This document shows positions 6,620 to 15,391 of a DNA stretch of 41,639 nucleotides, piece after piece. A model generated the notes under the pieces. That model did not search any database, had not been told where the DNA came from, and saw nothing but the letters and a program-made list of their open reading frames with translations. Position 1 is the stretch's first letter, and each line of letters starts with the position of its first letter. The position numbers were made by a program, and so were the translations under genes. This stretch comes from JABMMZ01 sp044368575. GTDB taxonomy: Bacteria > Bacteroidota > Bacteroidia > NS11-12g > UBA955. The DNA lies in assembly GCA_044368575.1 (NCBI GenBank), contig JBIPPH010000017.1, positions 1-41,639 on the forward strand, in the 5' to 3' direction.

Positions 6620-9600
6620 TTATCCTTTCGAGAACAAGCTCTTGATGATTACCTCATCTAAGAAGCAAGACGATTGATACAAGAATGGAGAACAAGAGAA
6701 TTTAAAGTCTCCTGGTACATTAGACTTATTGCTCAATGCACTTGAAGCCAACCAATCCTCGTCAGACTTAACGTAATTTTCAAGACTCTTAGTCGCGAAG
6801 CTGATACGTTGTTGGTGCAATATGCTGTAGTCAAATAAATCCCAATCCTTAATCAATGCGAAGTAGATGTCTAAGAAACGGTTAAAGTTAGGATAAGCAG
6901 AGTAGTTACCATTTGCATCGGTAATAGACTCATTTTCGATTTGTGGCAAGGTCATTTTTTCGCCAAATTCAAAAATGTACTCTGGTTTAACTCTATCGTT
7001 CCAAGCCAAAGGCTTACCATTATATGAGTAGCCTTCTTCACCTATGATTTCAGAATCAGATAAGTCTTCAATAATGATTGATCTCGGAGCAGATAAGCCA
7101 TAAGCTACTTCAGCTTTCAAGTATTCTTTTCTGGTATCCATTGTAAAGCTTGCAATGTGTTTACTAGCCATATCAGTAGTTAAACCTGAATTGAAACAAT
7201 CTTCGTAGTATTTCATACCAGTGGTTTCAGAAATCGCTTTAGGAATCCATTGGAACAAGTTACCACCTTTACCGAAGTATGCTGTTCTAACATGGAACTT
7301 AGACGCTTTAGCATCTTTCTTATTGCTCAATTCGTCGTTGATATAACCTCTTACCATTTGACCGGCATGGAACATCAACATACCTGTTACATAAGCAGCA
7401 ACTGCCATTACACCACGGGTGTGACTTCTATTGATCTCTTCAATTTCTGGAGCCCAGAACTGACTGTATAAATGTTGTTCTAAAGCTGGATCCTTTTCTA
7501 ATTTATCGAATAAGATATTCAATAAGTATGAAGAGGTATTTGAATTGATACCATCAATAGCGCCTATGCCTTGGTTAAACTTGTGGCAGAAATGCTTCAA
7601 TACGTGTTGAATGTCTTTTGACAAACTTACCGCGCTTGAAATTCTATCTGCAGCTACTTTAACTGAAGACTGTTTAGCCAATCTTGCTCTTTGGTTTTTA
7701 GGGTCATTGATCAAGAATAAGATATCTGATGTTACCCCTCCAATATCGAAACCAATGAATATGGTGTTGTCATTTAAACTCACACCACCGCGCGATAAGG
7801 CAAAGTTACATACAGCTTCACTTTCTGTGATCGCAACATCCATATTGGATTTGTTACCTTCAACATAAGCAACCTTAGTAACGGTGTCTTTGATAGGACA
7901 TTCAGTAGAGACTGCTTCTCTGTATACGAACTCATAAGTACGACGCAAATCTTTTGGCATTGAAGACGGATAAGCCCAATTCAAAGTAACAGGACGCATA
8001 TTTGAATCGTACATCTCTGCACTAATGTACAACCAAAGCATTTTAACAAACGCTTTCTTGTTCATTAAGTATTTGTCTTCGCGCTTCCACTTTAAGTCGT
8101 ATAACAACTTCTCAGTTTCGCCCTCAATCTTCAGGCTTAACATGCTGCTATCACCGTCAATAATGTCTAAGTTTGGCTCAAACACAGGGAAACCACCTGA
8201 AATTGCATTCGCTCTGTCAATCAAGGCATCGTTGATTCTCAACTCATTGTTCAACAATAAAGCTGAACGGATAATGCCTGTATGGTTATCGTTTTGGAAG
8301 AAGAACAATTCATGCGGTTTAGCGTATTCGCCAAAGTTCTTATTTTGTTCTTTACCTAAAATGAATCTTCTACGGTTAGAAATATTCATTAAACGGTTCT
8401 CATTTGATTTAGGCACTTGGTATGAGATACAAGTATTGGTACTACCGAAGTCAATACCTACAGTTACTGGAATCAAATCGTTTCTGTCATGGGTATGATC
8501 AATGATGCCATCGTTCTCATCGTAGCGGCTGATGTCAATTAAGATGTAACCAGCAGAGAAGTCTTCGTTGGCACCTGAATCGATTCTCAATTCAATACCT
8601 TTAAATGGCACGCTTGACTCATAAATCTCATATTTAAGGTTACGTTGTTTTACTTTATCCTTATCATAGAATACTTTTAAGCCACAGTCAACACCCAATT
8701 TAGATTGCTTGTCTGCATCTTCTGTGATGTAGAACAATTTGTTGTCTTCATTACTGCTGTACAACAAGTCATTGAGGTCTTTAGGATCAGCCACGATTGG
8801 TACCGCTTTTAATTTCTCATCGTTGTGTAATAAGTCTGAGAACAAGAAGTAACGGTTCCATTTAGGACTGATAAAGTTTGGCCATAACACCACATTTGAT
8901 TGTAAATCTTCTTCGGTTTTGTATACCTGATAAGTTTTAGCAAATGGGGTTAAAATACCACTGATTTCTAACTCAAGGGTTACTGTAACGGTGTTATCAG
9001 CCGGAGAGTATACCCCTTTTAATGACTTAGACTTATCAGACTTGTTTAACAATTGATCTAAGCAACTGTAGAACTCAGTTAAACCTCTTGGTGATAAAGG
9101 CAATGAGAAGTATTCTTCTTCTACTCTTTCATTACCTGATTGACCATTGTCAACCACAGCCGTTAAGACTGTAGAGAGATTAGGATTGAAACCAGACTCC
9201 TTATCAAGTTTAACTAAGCGGGTTTTGTCGTTGTTTAACAATAATACATGCGGATTAAATTCTTCGCAATCCTCTACCTTATCTAACAAGTATTTTCCTG
9301 ACTTAGTTCTATAGATTTTAGTGTCTATATTGAACAATTTGTCAAATGGTTTTGAGAACTTATCGCAGAAATCCAAAATACCTCTTTCTCTTAATTGGTA
9401 TTCAGGGAATTTTTTAGCAATGTAATTTCTGATTTCTTGAATCCATTCACGGAAGAACTCCATGGTCATAATGGTTTCAACTTTGCGTTGTTTGAACTCA
9501 GCAGAATATTGCTCAATTTGTAAACGCACGAATGAAGCGTAATGGAACAACTTTTCTAATTGTTGTGCATTTAACTCAGTAATAGGGTTTACAAAACGAC

Positions 9601-10258
9601 CGCCTTTGTAAAATGGAATTTTCTTGTCCTTTAAATCATAATTAGCAGCTGGATACACCAAAGCAGATGGTGAAGTGGCACCAATGATGACATCATCAAA
9701 TGTGATGAGTTGGAAATACGGCGGATTCAATTCTTTTGGTGAACGTTCAGGATCGCCCCAAATCGGACGGTCTTCGAATAACATATTACCAAAAGCACCG
9801 CTGATTTCATAGATATTGTCTACATACGAAATTGGGTTTTTCTTTTCATCATCATTTAATTTTTGAGTGTAGTTAAGATTAACCTGCTTGATTTTAACAT
9901 CGTTGTTGTACAAAGCTAAAATAGCCAACAAACCTTTGTATTCATCTTGCAAAGCAGCATACAAAGTATTCATACCTTGTTGTTTATCTCTTTGGTCAAA
10001 TTGAATGTAAGGAATGCGCAAAGCGTTGGTCATCATATACGCTCTTGCCCAAGGAGAAGGCACGGAGGTAATTACACCATAAATGTTGCCAGAATCAGCA
10101 TCCAAACTTGGTAAATCCAAGGCTTCAACAAAAGCAGTTACTTGGTTGAGGGTATTCCAACCATCATTGGCTTTTAGTTGATTATCAGCCAGATTTTTAT
10201 TAGGCGAAAGTAGGGCAAATCTTGTCCTTTTGTTTTCTTTTTTTATTTCTTCTGACAT
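6620..10258 (-). CDS. Actin/Hsp70-superfamily ATPase with a very long N-terminal extension (1212 aa)
   Basis: The actin/Hsp70 fold begins near residue 597 with VGIDFGSTNTCISYQ, the phosphate-1 loop. The phosphate-2 motif FIGFDIGGVTSDILFLI lies near 833-849, and a later glycine motif YFGKGGNLFQW near 990 may form the adenosine side. Between them ESEAVCNFALSRG resembles the Hsp70 'E-P-x-A-A' region. The roughly 590 residues before the core have no family I recognise, but TSVPSPWARAYMM (64-76) looks like a conserved motif. At 1212 aa it is about twice DnaK length and lacks a DnaK substrate-binding tail, so it is not a chaperone DnaK. The gene follows the tubulin-like gene by 3 bases and ends at a terminator, so it is the last gene of that operon. 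The size and pairing recall SrfB-type virulence-associated proteins, but I cannot confirm that link. Role inferred: ATP-driven filament or scaffold protein. Confidence 0.75.
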   Translation of the reverse strand: MSEEIKKENKRTRFALLSPNKNLADNQLKANDGWNTLNQVTAFVEALDLPSLDADSGNIYGVITSVPSPWARAYMMTNALRIPYIQFDQRDKQQGMNTLYAALQDEYKGLLAILALYNNDVKIKQVNLNYTQKLNDDEKKNPISYVDNIYEISGAFGNMLFEDRPIWGDPERSPKELNPPYFQLITFDDVIIGATSPSALVYPAANYDLKDKKIPFYKGGRFVNPITELNAQQLEKLFHYASFVRLQIEQYSAEFKQRKVETIMTMEFFREWIQEIRNYIAKKFPEYQLRERGILDFCDKFSKPFDKLFNIDTKIYRTKSGKYLLDKVEDCEEFNPHVLLLNNDKTRLVKLDKESGFNPNLSTVLTAVVDNGQSGNERVEEEYFSLPLSPRGLTEFYSCLDQLLNKSDKSKSLKGVYSPADNTVTVTLELEISGILTPFAKTYQVYKTEEDLQSNVVLWPNFISPKWNRYFLFSDLLHNDEKLKAVPIVADPKDLNDLLYSSNEDNKLFYITEDADKQSKLGVDCGLKVFYDKDKVKQRNLKYEIYESSVPFKGIELRIDSGANEDFSAGYILIDISRYDENDGIIDHTHDRNDLIPVTVGIDFGSTNTCISYQVPKSNENRLMNISNRRRFILGKEQNKNFGEYAKPHELFFFQNDNHTGIIRSALLLNNELRINDALIDRANAISGGFPVFEPNLDIIDGDSSMLSLKIEGETEKLLYDLKWKREDKYLMNKKAFVKMLWLYISAEMYDSNMRPVTLNWAYPSSMPKDLRRTYEFVYREAVSTECPIKDTVTKVAYVEGNKSNMDVAITESEAVCNFALSRGGVSLNDNTIFIGFDIGGVTSDILFLINDPKNQRARLAKQSSVKVAADRISSAVSLSKDIQHVLKHFCHKFNQGIGAIDGINSNTSSYLLNILFDKLEKDPALEQHLYSQFWAPEIEEINRSHTRGVMAVAAYVTGMLMFHAGQMVRGYINDELSNKKDAKASKFHVRTAYFGKGGNLFQWIPKAISETTGMKYYEDCFNSGLTTDMASKHIASFTMDTRKEYLKAEVAYGLSAPRSIIIEDLSDSEIIGEEGYSYNGKPLAWNDRVKPEYIFEFGEKMTLPQIENESITDANGNYSAYPNFNRFLDIYFALIKDWDLFDYSILHQQRISFATKSLENYVKSDEDWLASSALSNKSNVPGDFKFSCSPFLYQSSCFLDEVIIKSLFSKG

Positions 10259-10261
10259 AAA

Positions 10262-11962
10262 TTATTTTGATTGAGTGTTGATGTTTTCTTTGAACCAGTT
10301 GATTACGTTTAAGTGGTCAAAGGTGGTTTTCATGTGTTCGAAAAATTCTTTCTTGCTACCTTTTTTAATTGGCTTATTGTACTTGGCCCATTTAGAAACA
10401 AATACATCAGAGGCTTTACCAGTTTTGGCAAATTCATTAAACATTAAACGTTTGTTGAATTGAGACGCTTTGTCTTTGTCTCTCAACATTAATACGTCCA
10501 TTGCATTTGGGTGCATGTTTAAGAATTGACCTTCTTTAGGGGCATTTAATGAATAGAACATTTGCGGCACCCATCCTGGCTTAACAATTTCGCCATCGCG
10601 TTTGAAAGTGAAGTACTCTGCAAATCGGCTAAAGGCTTCAATTTCTGAATCAGAAAAATTGTAAGTGTAGTTGTAACGCGCTAATACCTCCAATAGGTTT
10701 TTAACATTGCCTGCAAACTCATCTTGAATCAATAGGTTAAGGTAGTATAAACCTGCCATATTGTTTTTGAAGATTTCTGGTAAGGTCTTAGGTTTCACTT
10801 TTTTATCAGCAGCTTCAGCAGCCCCTTTTACCTCGCCTTCAATCATATCATCAAAATGGAAGTAAGCAATCTTATCTTCTTGGTTCTTTTCGTATTCAAT
10901 GGCTTTGAAACGGATGTCTGTATTGTAAGTTTCTTTGAACCATTCTTTCTTGGTCATTTCAAAGAAGTGCTTAGCAGCAAAAGCGCCCATCAACTCATTC
11001 GGGTGAGCTGGGTTTTCTTGAGACTTACCACCAGTAATGGTTTTACCACCATCGGCGCCCATTACTTTGGCTTTGTAGTCATCCATGTTCAATGATTGGA
11101 ATGGCCAGCCTAAGAAATAGAAACGTTTATATGTGGTGTTAATGGTTTCATCTTTAATGTAATACATTAAGGCTGCAGCTGAGTTGTGCGCAAAGAATTG
11201 AGCATCTGCAATAACACGTTCTGCCTTTTTGTGTTCTTTTGAAGGACTCTTAAAGCTGAAGTATGGTGTTAAAATTACCGCACCAAAGTAGATGTCTTCC
11301 ATTTTGATTACACCGCCAGTGATGATTTTAGCAGAGTCAGTGATGGCTCTGGCCATAACAGGAATTGAAGACGCACCGGTACCACCAAAGGTAGAACCTA
11401 CTACGAATACTCTGGCTTCACCTTGTGTGTTTTGTTCTTTGATATTGTTAATGAACTTATACAATTGGCTTTTGTTACGCACCAAGTCTTTAGCTACGGC
11501 TTCTTTAATTTCTTCAATGATGGCATGGTACATTAAGAAAGTACCAACGTGGGTTTGAGCTCTAAAGCCATGCATTAAATCAAATTCTTGCACACCTTCT
11601 TCGTAGAACAAATCTGCCAACATACGGTTGGTTTCAGAATCGCCTTCCTCTACTCTTGAGATCAACGTGAAACGACGCTTGTTGTCTTTAGAATAGTCTG
11701 GAACGAAAGTGTAGAAATTAACTTGCGGGCCAAAGAAACCAAACTTACCGGCATTATTGGTACACAAAGTTTGGTACCAGTTAACTAGGTTTTCTGAATT
11801 CTTTTTATCACCGTTTTCAATATCGGTTTCTAATAATAATATGTCTACACTCTCTCCTTCATACATGCCCATGGCACACATGTTTAAGAAAGATTGCAAA
11901 CAACGCATTCCTGTACCGCCGGCAGCGATCAAGAAATTTTTGGATGGTTTTGCTTGAGTCAT
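10262..11962 (-). CDS. Tubulin/FtsZ-superfamily protein (Tubulin_2/FtsZ-like family)
   Basis: The 566-aa protein starts with NFLIAAGGTGMRCLQSF (residues 9-25), matching the glycine-rich T1 loop of FtsZ/tubulin. DILLLETDIENGD (40-52) fits the T3 region, and VVGSTFGGTGASSIPV (187-202) is a variant of the GGGTGS/T T4 nucleotide-binding signature. It is longer than FtsZ and lacks FtsZ's overall sequence, so it belongs to a divergent family such as those described by Makarova and Koonin (2010) or Pfam 'Tubulin like'. GTP binding is likely; polymerisation is inferred. The gene lies between a three-TM protein gene (11 bp away) and the actin-like ATPase gene (3 bp), so the proteins are probably made together. 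I see no membrane segment, and it may reach the membrane through the three-TM protein. Confidence 0.8.
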   Translation of the reverse strand: MTQAKPSKNFLIAAGGTGMRCLQSFLNMCAMGMYEGESVDILLLETDIENGDKKNSENLVNWYQTLCTNNAGKFGFFGPQVNFYTFVPDYSKDNKRRFTLISRVEEGDSETNRMLADLFYEEGVQEFDLMHGFRAQTHVGTFLMYHAIIEEIKEAVAKDLVRNKSQLYKFINNIKEQNTQGEARVFVVGSTFGGTGASSIPVMARAITDSAKIITGGVIKMEDIYFGAVILTPYFSFKSPSKEHKKAERVIADAQFFAHNSAAALMYYIKDETINTTYKRFYFLGWPFQSLNMDDYKAKVMGADGGKTITGGKSQENPAHPNELMGAFAAKHFFEMTKKEWFKETYNTDIRFKAIEYEKNQEDKIAYFHFDDMIEGEVKGAAEAADKKVKPKTLPEIFKNNMAGLYYLNLLIQDEFAGNVKNLLEVLARYNYTYNFSDSEIEAFSRFAEYFTFKRDGEIVKPGWVPQMFYSLNAPKEGQFLNMHPNAMDVLMLRDKDKASQFNKRLMFNEFAKTGKASDVFVSKWAKYNKPIKKGSKKEFFEHMKTTFDHLNVINWFKENINTQSK

Positions 11963-11973
11963 AGTTTAAAAGA

Positions 11974-12462
11974 TTATATAAGTCCGAATACTTTGTTGTT
12001 AGATCTAAAAATGGTATTCAATTTACGTCTGTGTAAAAGGGTATTGAACACAAAGGCCACTAACCAAAACAATACTGGGTAAATGGCTAAGCTGATGTAG
12101 AATTGAATAGAAATAAGTGCTTCAAAATTGGTCCAAGCAATATCACCATCTGCCCTTTGTGTACACAACATTTCTGCCGTTGATTTGGCTACAAATAGAA
12201 CATAAATGGTAAAGCCTAATCCTAAAAAGAATAAAATTCTTCTTAGCAATACATCATTTAAAAATTTGAGATTAAAGGTATATCTCGGTAAGGCGGCTAA
12301 TAAAATAAACACCAAGGTTAATGCGATTGCAGTGTATATAAAATTATTGCCTACAGAGGCCTTTACAATGTTTAATTCTTCAAGGCAGTCTGTATTTTCA
12401 GTGTCCATACAAGTGACATCTGAAATACCTGAAAACAGTTTATAAAAAAAATCTACTATCAT
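11974..12462 (-). CDS. Three-TM protein of the tubulin-like/actin-like operon
   Basis: This 162-aa protein has TM helices at about 38-59, 75-92 and 115-140. Before the first is a short segment with an amphipathic start (MIVDFFYKLF) and two cysteines (C18, C26). A third cysteine (C100) lies in the loop after TM2, and the basic tail RRKLNT follows TM3. The basic tail predicts a cytoplasmic C-terminus, which places the Cys-bearing N-terminus in the periplasm. I recognise no family. Its position between the vWA-like lipoprotein (19 bp) and the tubulin-like protein (11 bp) suggests it is the inner-membrane link between envelope and cytoplasmic partners. Confidence 0.65.
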   Translation of the reverse strand: MIVDFFYKLFSGISDVTCMDTENTDCLEELNIVKASVGNNFIYTAIALTLVFILLAALPRYTFNLKFLNDVLLRRILFFLGLGFTIYVLFVAKSTAEMLCTQRADGDIAWTNFEALISIQFYISLAIYPVLFWLVAFVFNTLLHRRKLNTIFRSNNKVFGLI

Positions 12463-12481
12463 AAGTTATGTGGTTTTAATA

Positions 12482-13837
12482 TTATTTGCGAACGTAAGTG
12501 TAAACAGAGTACAATGGGTAATTGCCTGAGAAATTATTAGCACAATCTTTCATGGCTTTTTCCAAGCTGGCCAATAAGCAATTGTTCATGATTTTTTGCT
12601 TACCAAGTTGATATTGTAAAGCTTTTTTGGCCAATGTTGTATTGTATTGTACCTCTTTAGCTACTTTAGAAATACTAATGTGATAGCGCATCAATTGAGC
12701 ACTTGGATACATATTAGATTGTTTTGCTTTGTTGCAATCAATGCCAATATTGAATTGACCATCAAAGACCATTGATTTATAGATACTGGTTAATTTGCCA
12801 TCTTTAATTTTCAAATGGGTTTCTGATTCCGGAGTAACCATGTGAGCACTACCATTAAATTCTGGTTGGGTTAAGAAACAAGTTGAATCCATTTTAAAAC
12901 TGATACCTGTATAAATGCTCTTTTCAATATTATCTCTAAGTGTTTTTTCTTTGGCTGCATTGATGAAATTTTCTGATTTAATTTTCATCAATTCACCATA
13001 ACCATTATTTAAAGATTTGTTTGAACCGTTTAATGCCATTTTGTTAGCATCACTTAAATGATCGCCATTAGGAGTGGTAACAACATCCCCAATGTGGGTA
13101 TGGAAATTAAAGGCAAAATCTTTACTCAATTTAGCATCTAATTCAGTTAACAAACCTGATACTCTGTGAGACTCGTCATAGCCATTAGGTAAAAACGCAA
13201 TTACATAAACTGGTGAAGAAACGCCAGCCTCAGCTAAGTATTTACCATACACTCTAATTGAACCTCCATTTGAAAACCAAGATTCAAATTGTTTAGCGTA
13301 TTCTGAACCTCTTACAAAATAAGATGAAACACCATCAGCATCCGTTGTTGGTCTGCCTTCATCAACTGAAAAGTCAGTAAACATAACTGCCGGTCTTGTA
13401 GCATTGGCAACAATATTATTGATGTTAGGGGTCATAAAGGTTAATGTTTGAACATAGTTTGCAGGCCCTAACACGCTATTTTGTTTGGCAGCTTTATCAC
13501 CAGTAATTTCCTTCACGGCTTTGTTTTCTCCAATTGAATAGATACGATCTTGTGGATCTAAACCATCAAATGCTGTGGTAATAAGCTCTTTCATAGTTGC
13601 ATCATTCACTGCGCGTTTCATAGTCGCGCTAAAATCGAAATACAAATCGTAACTCTTGTTGATTGAAATGGTATCACCCCATAACTCTTTTTCTAGGGCT
13701 GATAAAGCTTCCGGCGTTACGTGCTTTTTTTCGTCAATCTTTAATTCGCCACCTTTTCCACCTTCGCTGCTAGAGCAGGCTTGAAAGCTTAAAAACAGGG
13801 GGATCGCTAAGAATAAATGTGTCGTTTTGAATCTCAT
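12482..13837 (-). CDS. Lipoprotein with a von Willebrand factor A-like domain
   Basis: The 451-aa protein starts with a lipoprotein signal ending LSFQAC (Cys21). The lipobox is relaxed, as is common in Bacteroidota. A linker rich in Gly, Ser and charged residues follows. From about residue 62 the sequence YDLYFDFSATM resembles the first MIDAS strand of vWA domains, but with D-x-S-x-T instead of D-x-S-x-S, and VMFTDFSVDE (151-160) matches the later 'vlxTDG' strand. The domain therefore looks like a vWA fold with altered metal-site residues. Residues about 210-451 are mixed alpha/beta with several cysteines and no family I recognise. It is the first gene of the operon and has a good promoter. 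Such proteins may bind partner ligands or the cell wall; this role is inferred. Confidence 0.65.
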   Translation of the reverse strand: MRFKTTHLFLAIPLFLSFQACSSSEGGKGGELKIDEKKHVTPEALSALEKELWGDTISINKSYDLYFDFSATMKRAVNDATMKELITTAFDGLDPQDRIYSIGENKAVKEITGDKAAKQNSVLGPANYVQTLTFMTPNINNIVANATRPAVMFTDFSVDEGRPTTDADGVSSYFVRGSEYAKQFESWFSNGGSIRVYGKYLAEAGVSSPVYVIAFLPNGYDESHRVSGLLTELDAKLSKDFAFNFHTHIGDVVTTPNGDHLSDANKMALNGSNKSLNNGYGELMKIKSENFINAAKEKTLRDNIEKSIYTGISFKMDSTCFLTQPEFNGSAHMVTPESETHLKIKDGKLTSIYKSMVFDGQFNIGIDCNKAKQSNMYPSAQLMRYHISISKVAKEVQYNTTLAKKALQYQLGKQKIMNNCLLASLEKAMKDCANNFSGNYPLYSVYTYVRK

Positions 13838-13854
13838 AATATTTTAAGAAAGGT

Positions 13855-13885
13855 CAAATATATGTCATAAAATTAAAAAATCAAG
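13855..13885 (-). promoter_or_regulatory. Promoter of the vWA/TM/tubulin-like/actin-like operon
   Basis: On the minus strand TATATTTG (13862-13855) is a perfect TAnnTTTG -7 box. CTTG (13885-13882) lies exactly 19 bp upstream, and the ATG at 13837 is 17 bases downstream. The rest of the 146-bp gap up to 13983 shows nothing else I can name. Confidence 0.65.
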
Positions 13886-13983
13886 TGGAGATGGTAAATT
13901 TTCAAGCAAATAACTGACTTATCATCAACATTCTAAGTGTTTGACTATCCAAAAGAAAACAATTGTTGTAACAAATCTGCCAA

Positions 13984-14340
13984 TTATTGGCCGGTGCTGT
14001 CGTCAGACTTCAACGCATCAATAAAGCCCTCGATTTGCTGTTTTACATCTTGCAAATCTTGCTTAAAGCCTGATACACTTTTCTTTAGTCTGACCGCGTA
14101 ATAACGCCCCTTGAGTTTATTGTAAGAGTCTCGCTGTTGAGCATTCAATTTGGCAGCATCAATAGTTGCTAATTTTTTTTCAAAAACAGAATCCATAGCC
14201 TGTAAAGACTCAGACGTGTAGACCGCATTGGATTGTTCCAGCGTATCAACCATATGGTTCAAGTTTTCCATTTTTTGCTCTGGGCTTTGTTGGCAAGCCA
14301 TAAACCCGATACAGCTTAATATGATCAATAAGTTACGCAT
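13984..14340 (-). CDS. Small helical lipoprotein
   Basis: The protein has 118 aa. MRNLLIILSCIGFMAC is a signal with the lipid-attachment Cys at 16. The remaining 100 residues are predicted helical, with heptad-like spacing (MENLNHMVDTLEQ, FKQDLQDVKQQIEGFIDALK). It resembles small Bacteroidota lipoproteins with a helical-bundle domain (DUF6565-like), but I am not sure of the family. The start lies 2 bases after the stop of the upstream coiled-coil membrane protein gene, so it belongs to the PLD-led minus-strand operon (15291 to 13984). Its partner is likely the coiled-coil membrane protein. Confidence 0.6.
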   Translation of the reverse strand: MRNLLIILSCIGFMACQQSPEQKMENLNHMVDTLEQSNAVYTSESLQAMDSVFEKKLATIDAAKLNAQQRDSYNKLKGRYYAVRLKKSVSGFKQDLQDVKQQIEGFIDALKSDDSTGQ

Positions 14341-14342
14341 GT

Positions 14343-14837
14343 TTATTTTGAATTAACGGCTTCTATTTCCTGAATTTCACACTCAATGGGTTGTGCACCT
14401 GCTCGTCTGATGCGGTATTTGATGTAATAGCTGTACAAATTCCCCCCTATGATCATATCTTGAATCACGTAAGTCAGACTATCGGTTTTAAAACGCACAA
14501 CATCACCCGGCTTAAAGGGCAATTCATTGTTAACATAATTGCGCATTTGAACACTTCTCATCAAAGCCTTCATGGGCAAATAGGGCTGTAATTCAGAATT
14601 TAAAGAATCGCCTCTTCTGGAGTAGCGATCTCTCTCCATCATGATTTGCTGCTTTTCGTTTTGCAAATCAGACAACATTTGTTGCAATTTTCCTTGGTCA
14701 ACAGACAATTGCTCTCTGAGTGCTTTTTGTTGTTGGTAGTTCCATACAATGTATAAAACGGCAAAAACCAAAAGCAACCATGGTAGCCACTTCTTTTTTG
14801 AGGATGGGGTGTTGGTGTTATCTATTGTTTCAGTCAT
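14343..14837 (-). CDS. Membrane-anchored coiled-coil protein
   Basis: I start at ATG 14837 (164 aa), which overlaps the end of the PLD gene by 8 bases; a TTG start at 14876 would overlap it further. A cytoplasmic tail of about 18 residues precedes a TM helix (WLPWLLLVFAVLYIVWNY). A coiled coil follows (LREQLSVDQGKLQQMLSDLQ and on), then a small beta-rich domain containing FKPGDVVRFKTDSLTYVIQD. The order TM, coiled coil, beta domain resembles MreC-type periplasmic proteins in outline, but it is shorter and I see no sequence match. No function is assigned. Confidence 0.6.
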   Translation of the reverse strand: MTETIDNTNTPSSKKKWLPWLLLVFAVLYIVWNYQQQKALREQLSVDQGKLQQMLSDLQNEKQQIMMERDRYSRRGDSLNSELQPYLPMKALMRSVQMRNYVNNELPFKPGDVVRFKTDSLTYVIQDMIIGGNLYSYYIKYRIRRAGAQPIECEIQEIEAVNSK

Positions 14838-15291
14838 TTTGAGTAAATGGTATACAAGTTTGCCACAAATCTTCAAAGGCCGTTAAATACACGCCTGCCA
14901 ATGATGCATCGTTTATGGTAATTACATTCTCATGGTTGTAAAGGGCCGCACTTCTGGTCCAATTGTAGGAACCAGTTAATACAAAGGCCGCATCTTTTAC
15001 CATAAATTTATGGTGCATATGATTAGGCGATTGATCAACGCGAATTTCAATGCCAGATTTGGCCAATTCAACAATATCAGACCCTTTATCTAAAAGCTTT
15101 TCATTATCGGTAATTAAACGGATTTGTATACCTCTACCAAAGGCATCATAAATGGCTCTGGCGATATGGTCATCTGAAATGGTAAATACACAGATATCAA
15201 GCGAAGTTGAAGCATTTTCAATGTGTTCCAAAATGGCTTCTTGACAGGCTTGCCCTGGACTAAAAAAAGCTGAAATAGCAGCAGCGCTCAT
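14830..15291 (-). CDS. Phospholipase D-like protein with a single HKD motif
   Basis: The 153-aa protein carries one HKD motif: H93-x-K95, D100, then GSYNWT (107-112). Single-HKD proteins act as dimers and include the Nuc-type endonucleases and mitochondrial PLD6-type enzymes; substrates can be DNA, RNA or cardiolipin. There is no signal peptide, so it should be cytoplasmic, unlike the secreted Nuc proteins. It is the first gene of an operon with a coiled-coil membrane protein and a lipoprotein, which hints at a membrane-related role, perhaps on phospholipid. Nuclease activity is equally possible. The catalytic residues are intact. Confidence 0.75.
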   Translation of the reverse strand: MSAAAISAFFSPGQACQEAILEHIENASTSLDICVFTISDDHIARAIYDAFGRGIQIRLITDNEKLLDKGSDIVELAKSGIEIRVDQSPNHMHHKFMVKDAAFVLTGSYNWTRSAALYNHENVITINDASLAGVYLTAFEDLWQTCIPFTQND

Positions 15292-15308
15292 GGTGTAATT
15301 CTATGGCT

Positions 15309-15341
15309 CGAATATATAAATTAATTACCTATTCTGACAAT
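15309..15341 (-). promoter_or_regulatory. Possible promoter of the PLD-led operon
   Basis: On the minus strand ATTG (15341-15338) is followed after 21 bp by TATATTCG (15316-15309), one mismatch from TAnnTTTG. The ATG at 15291 follows after 17 bases. The same TATATTCG box occurs at 5651-5644 before the HhH operon. Confidence 0.35.
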
Positions 15342-15391
15342 TATTGACATTATTTTTATTTAATATTGAAATTTGGAATCCATTCACACGT

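Noticed and set aside
8025..8498. 157-codon open frame on the plus strand inside the 1212-aa gene.
   Set aside because: It is antisense to conserved actin-like motifs (including VGIDFGSTNT) and reads like a shadow frame; no start context or homology cues.
6620..10258. Calling the 1212-aa protein DnaK/Hsp70 chaperone.
   Set aside because: It lacks the substrate-binding region and has about 590 extra residues before the core.
10262..11962. Calling the 566-aa protein FtsZ.
   Set aside because: Only the nucleotide loops match; the length and remaining sequence differ, and the operon has no division genes.
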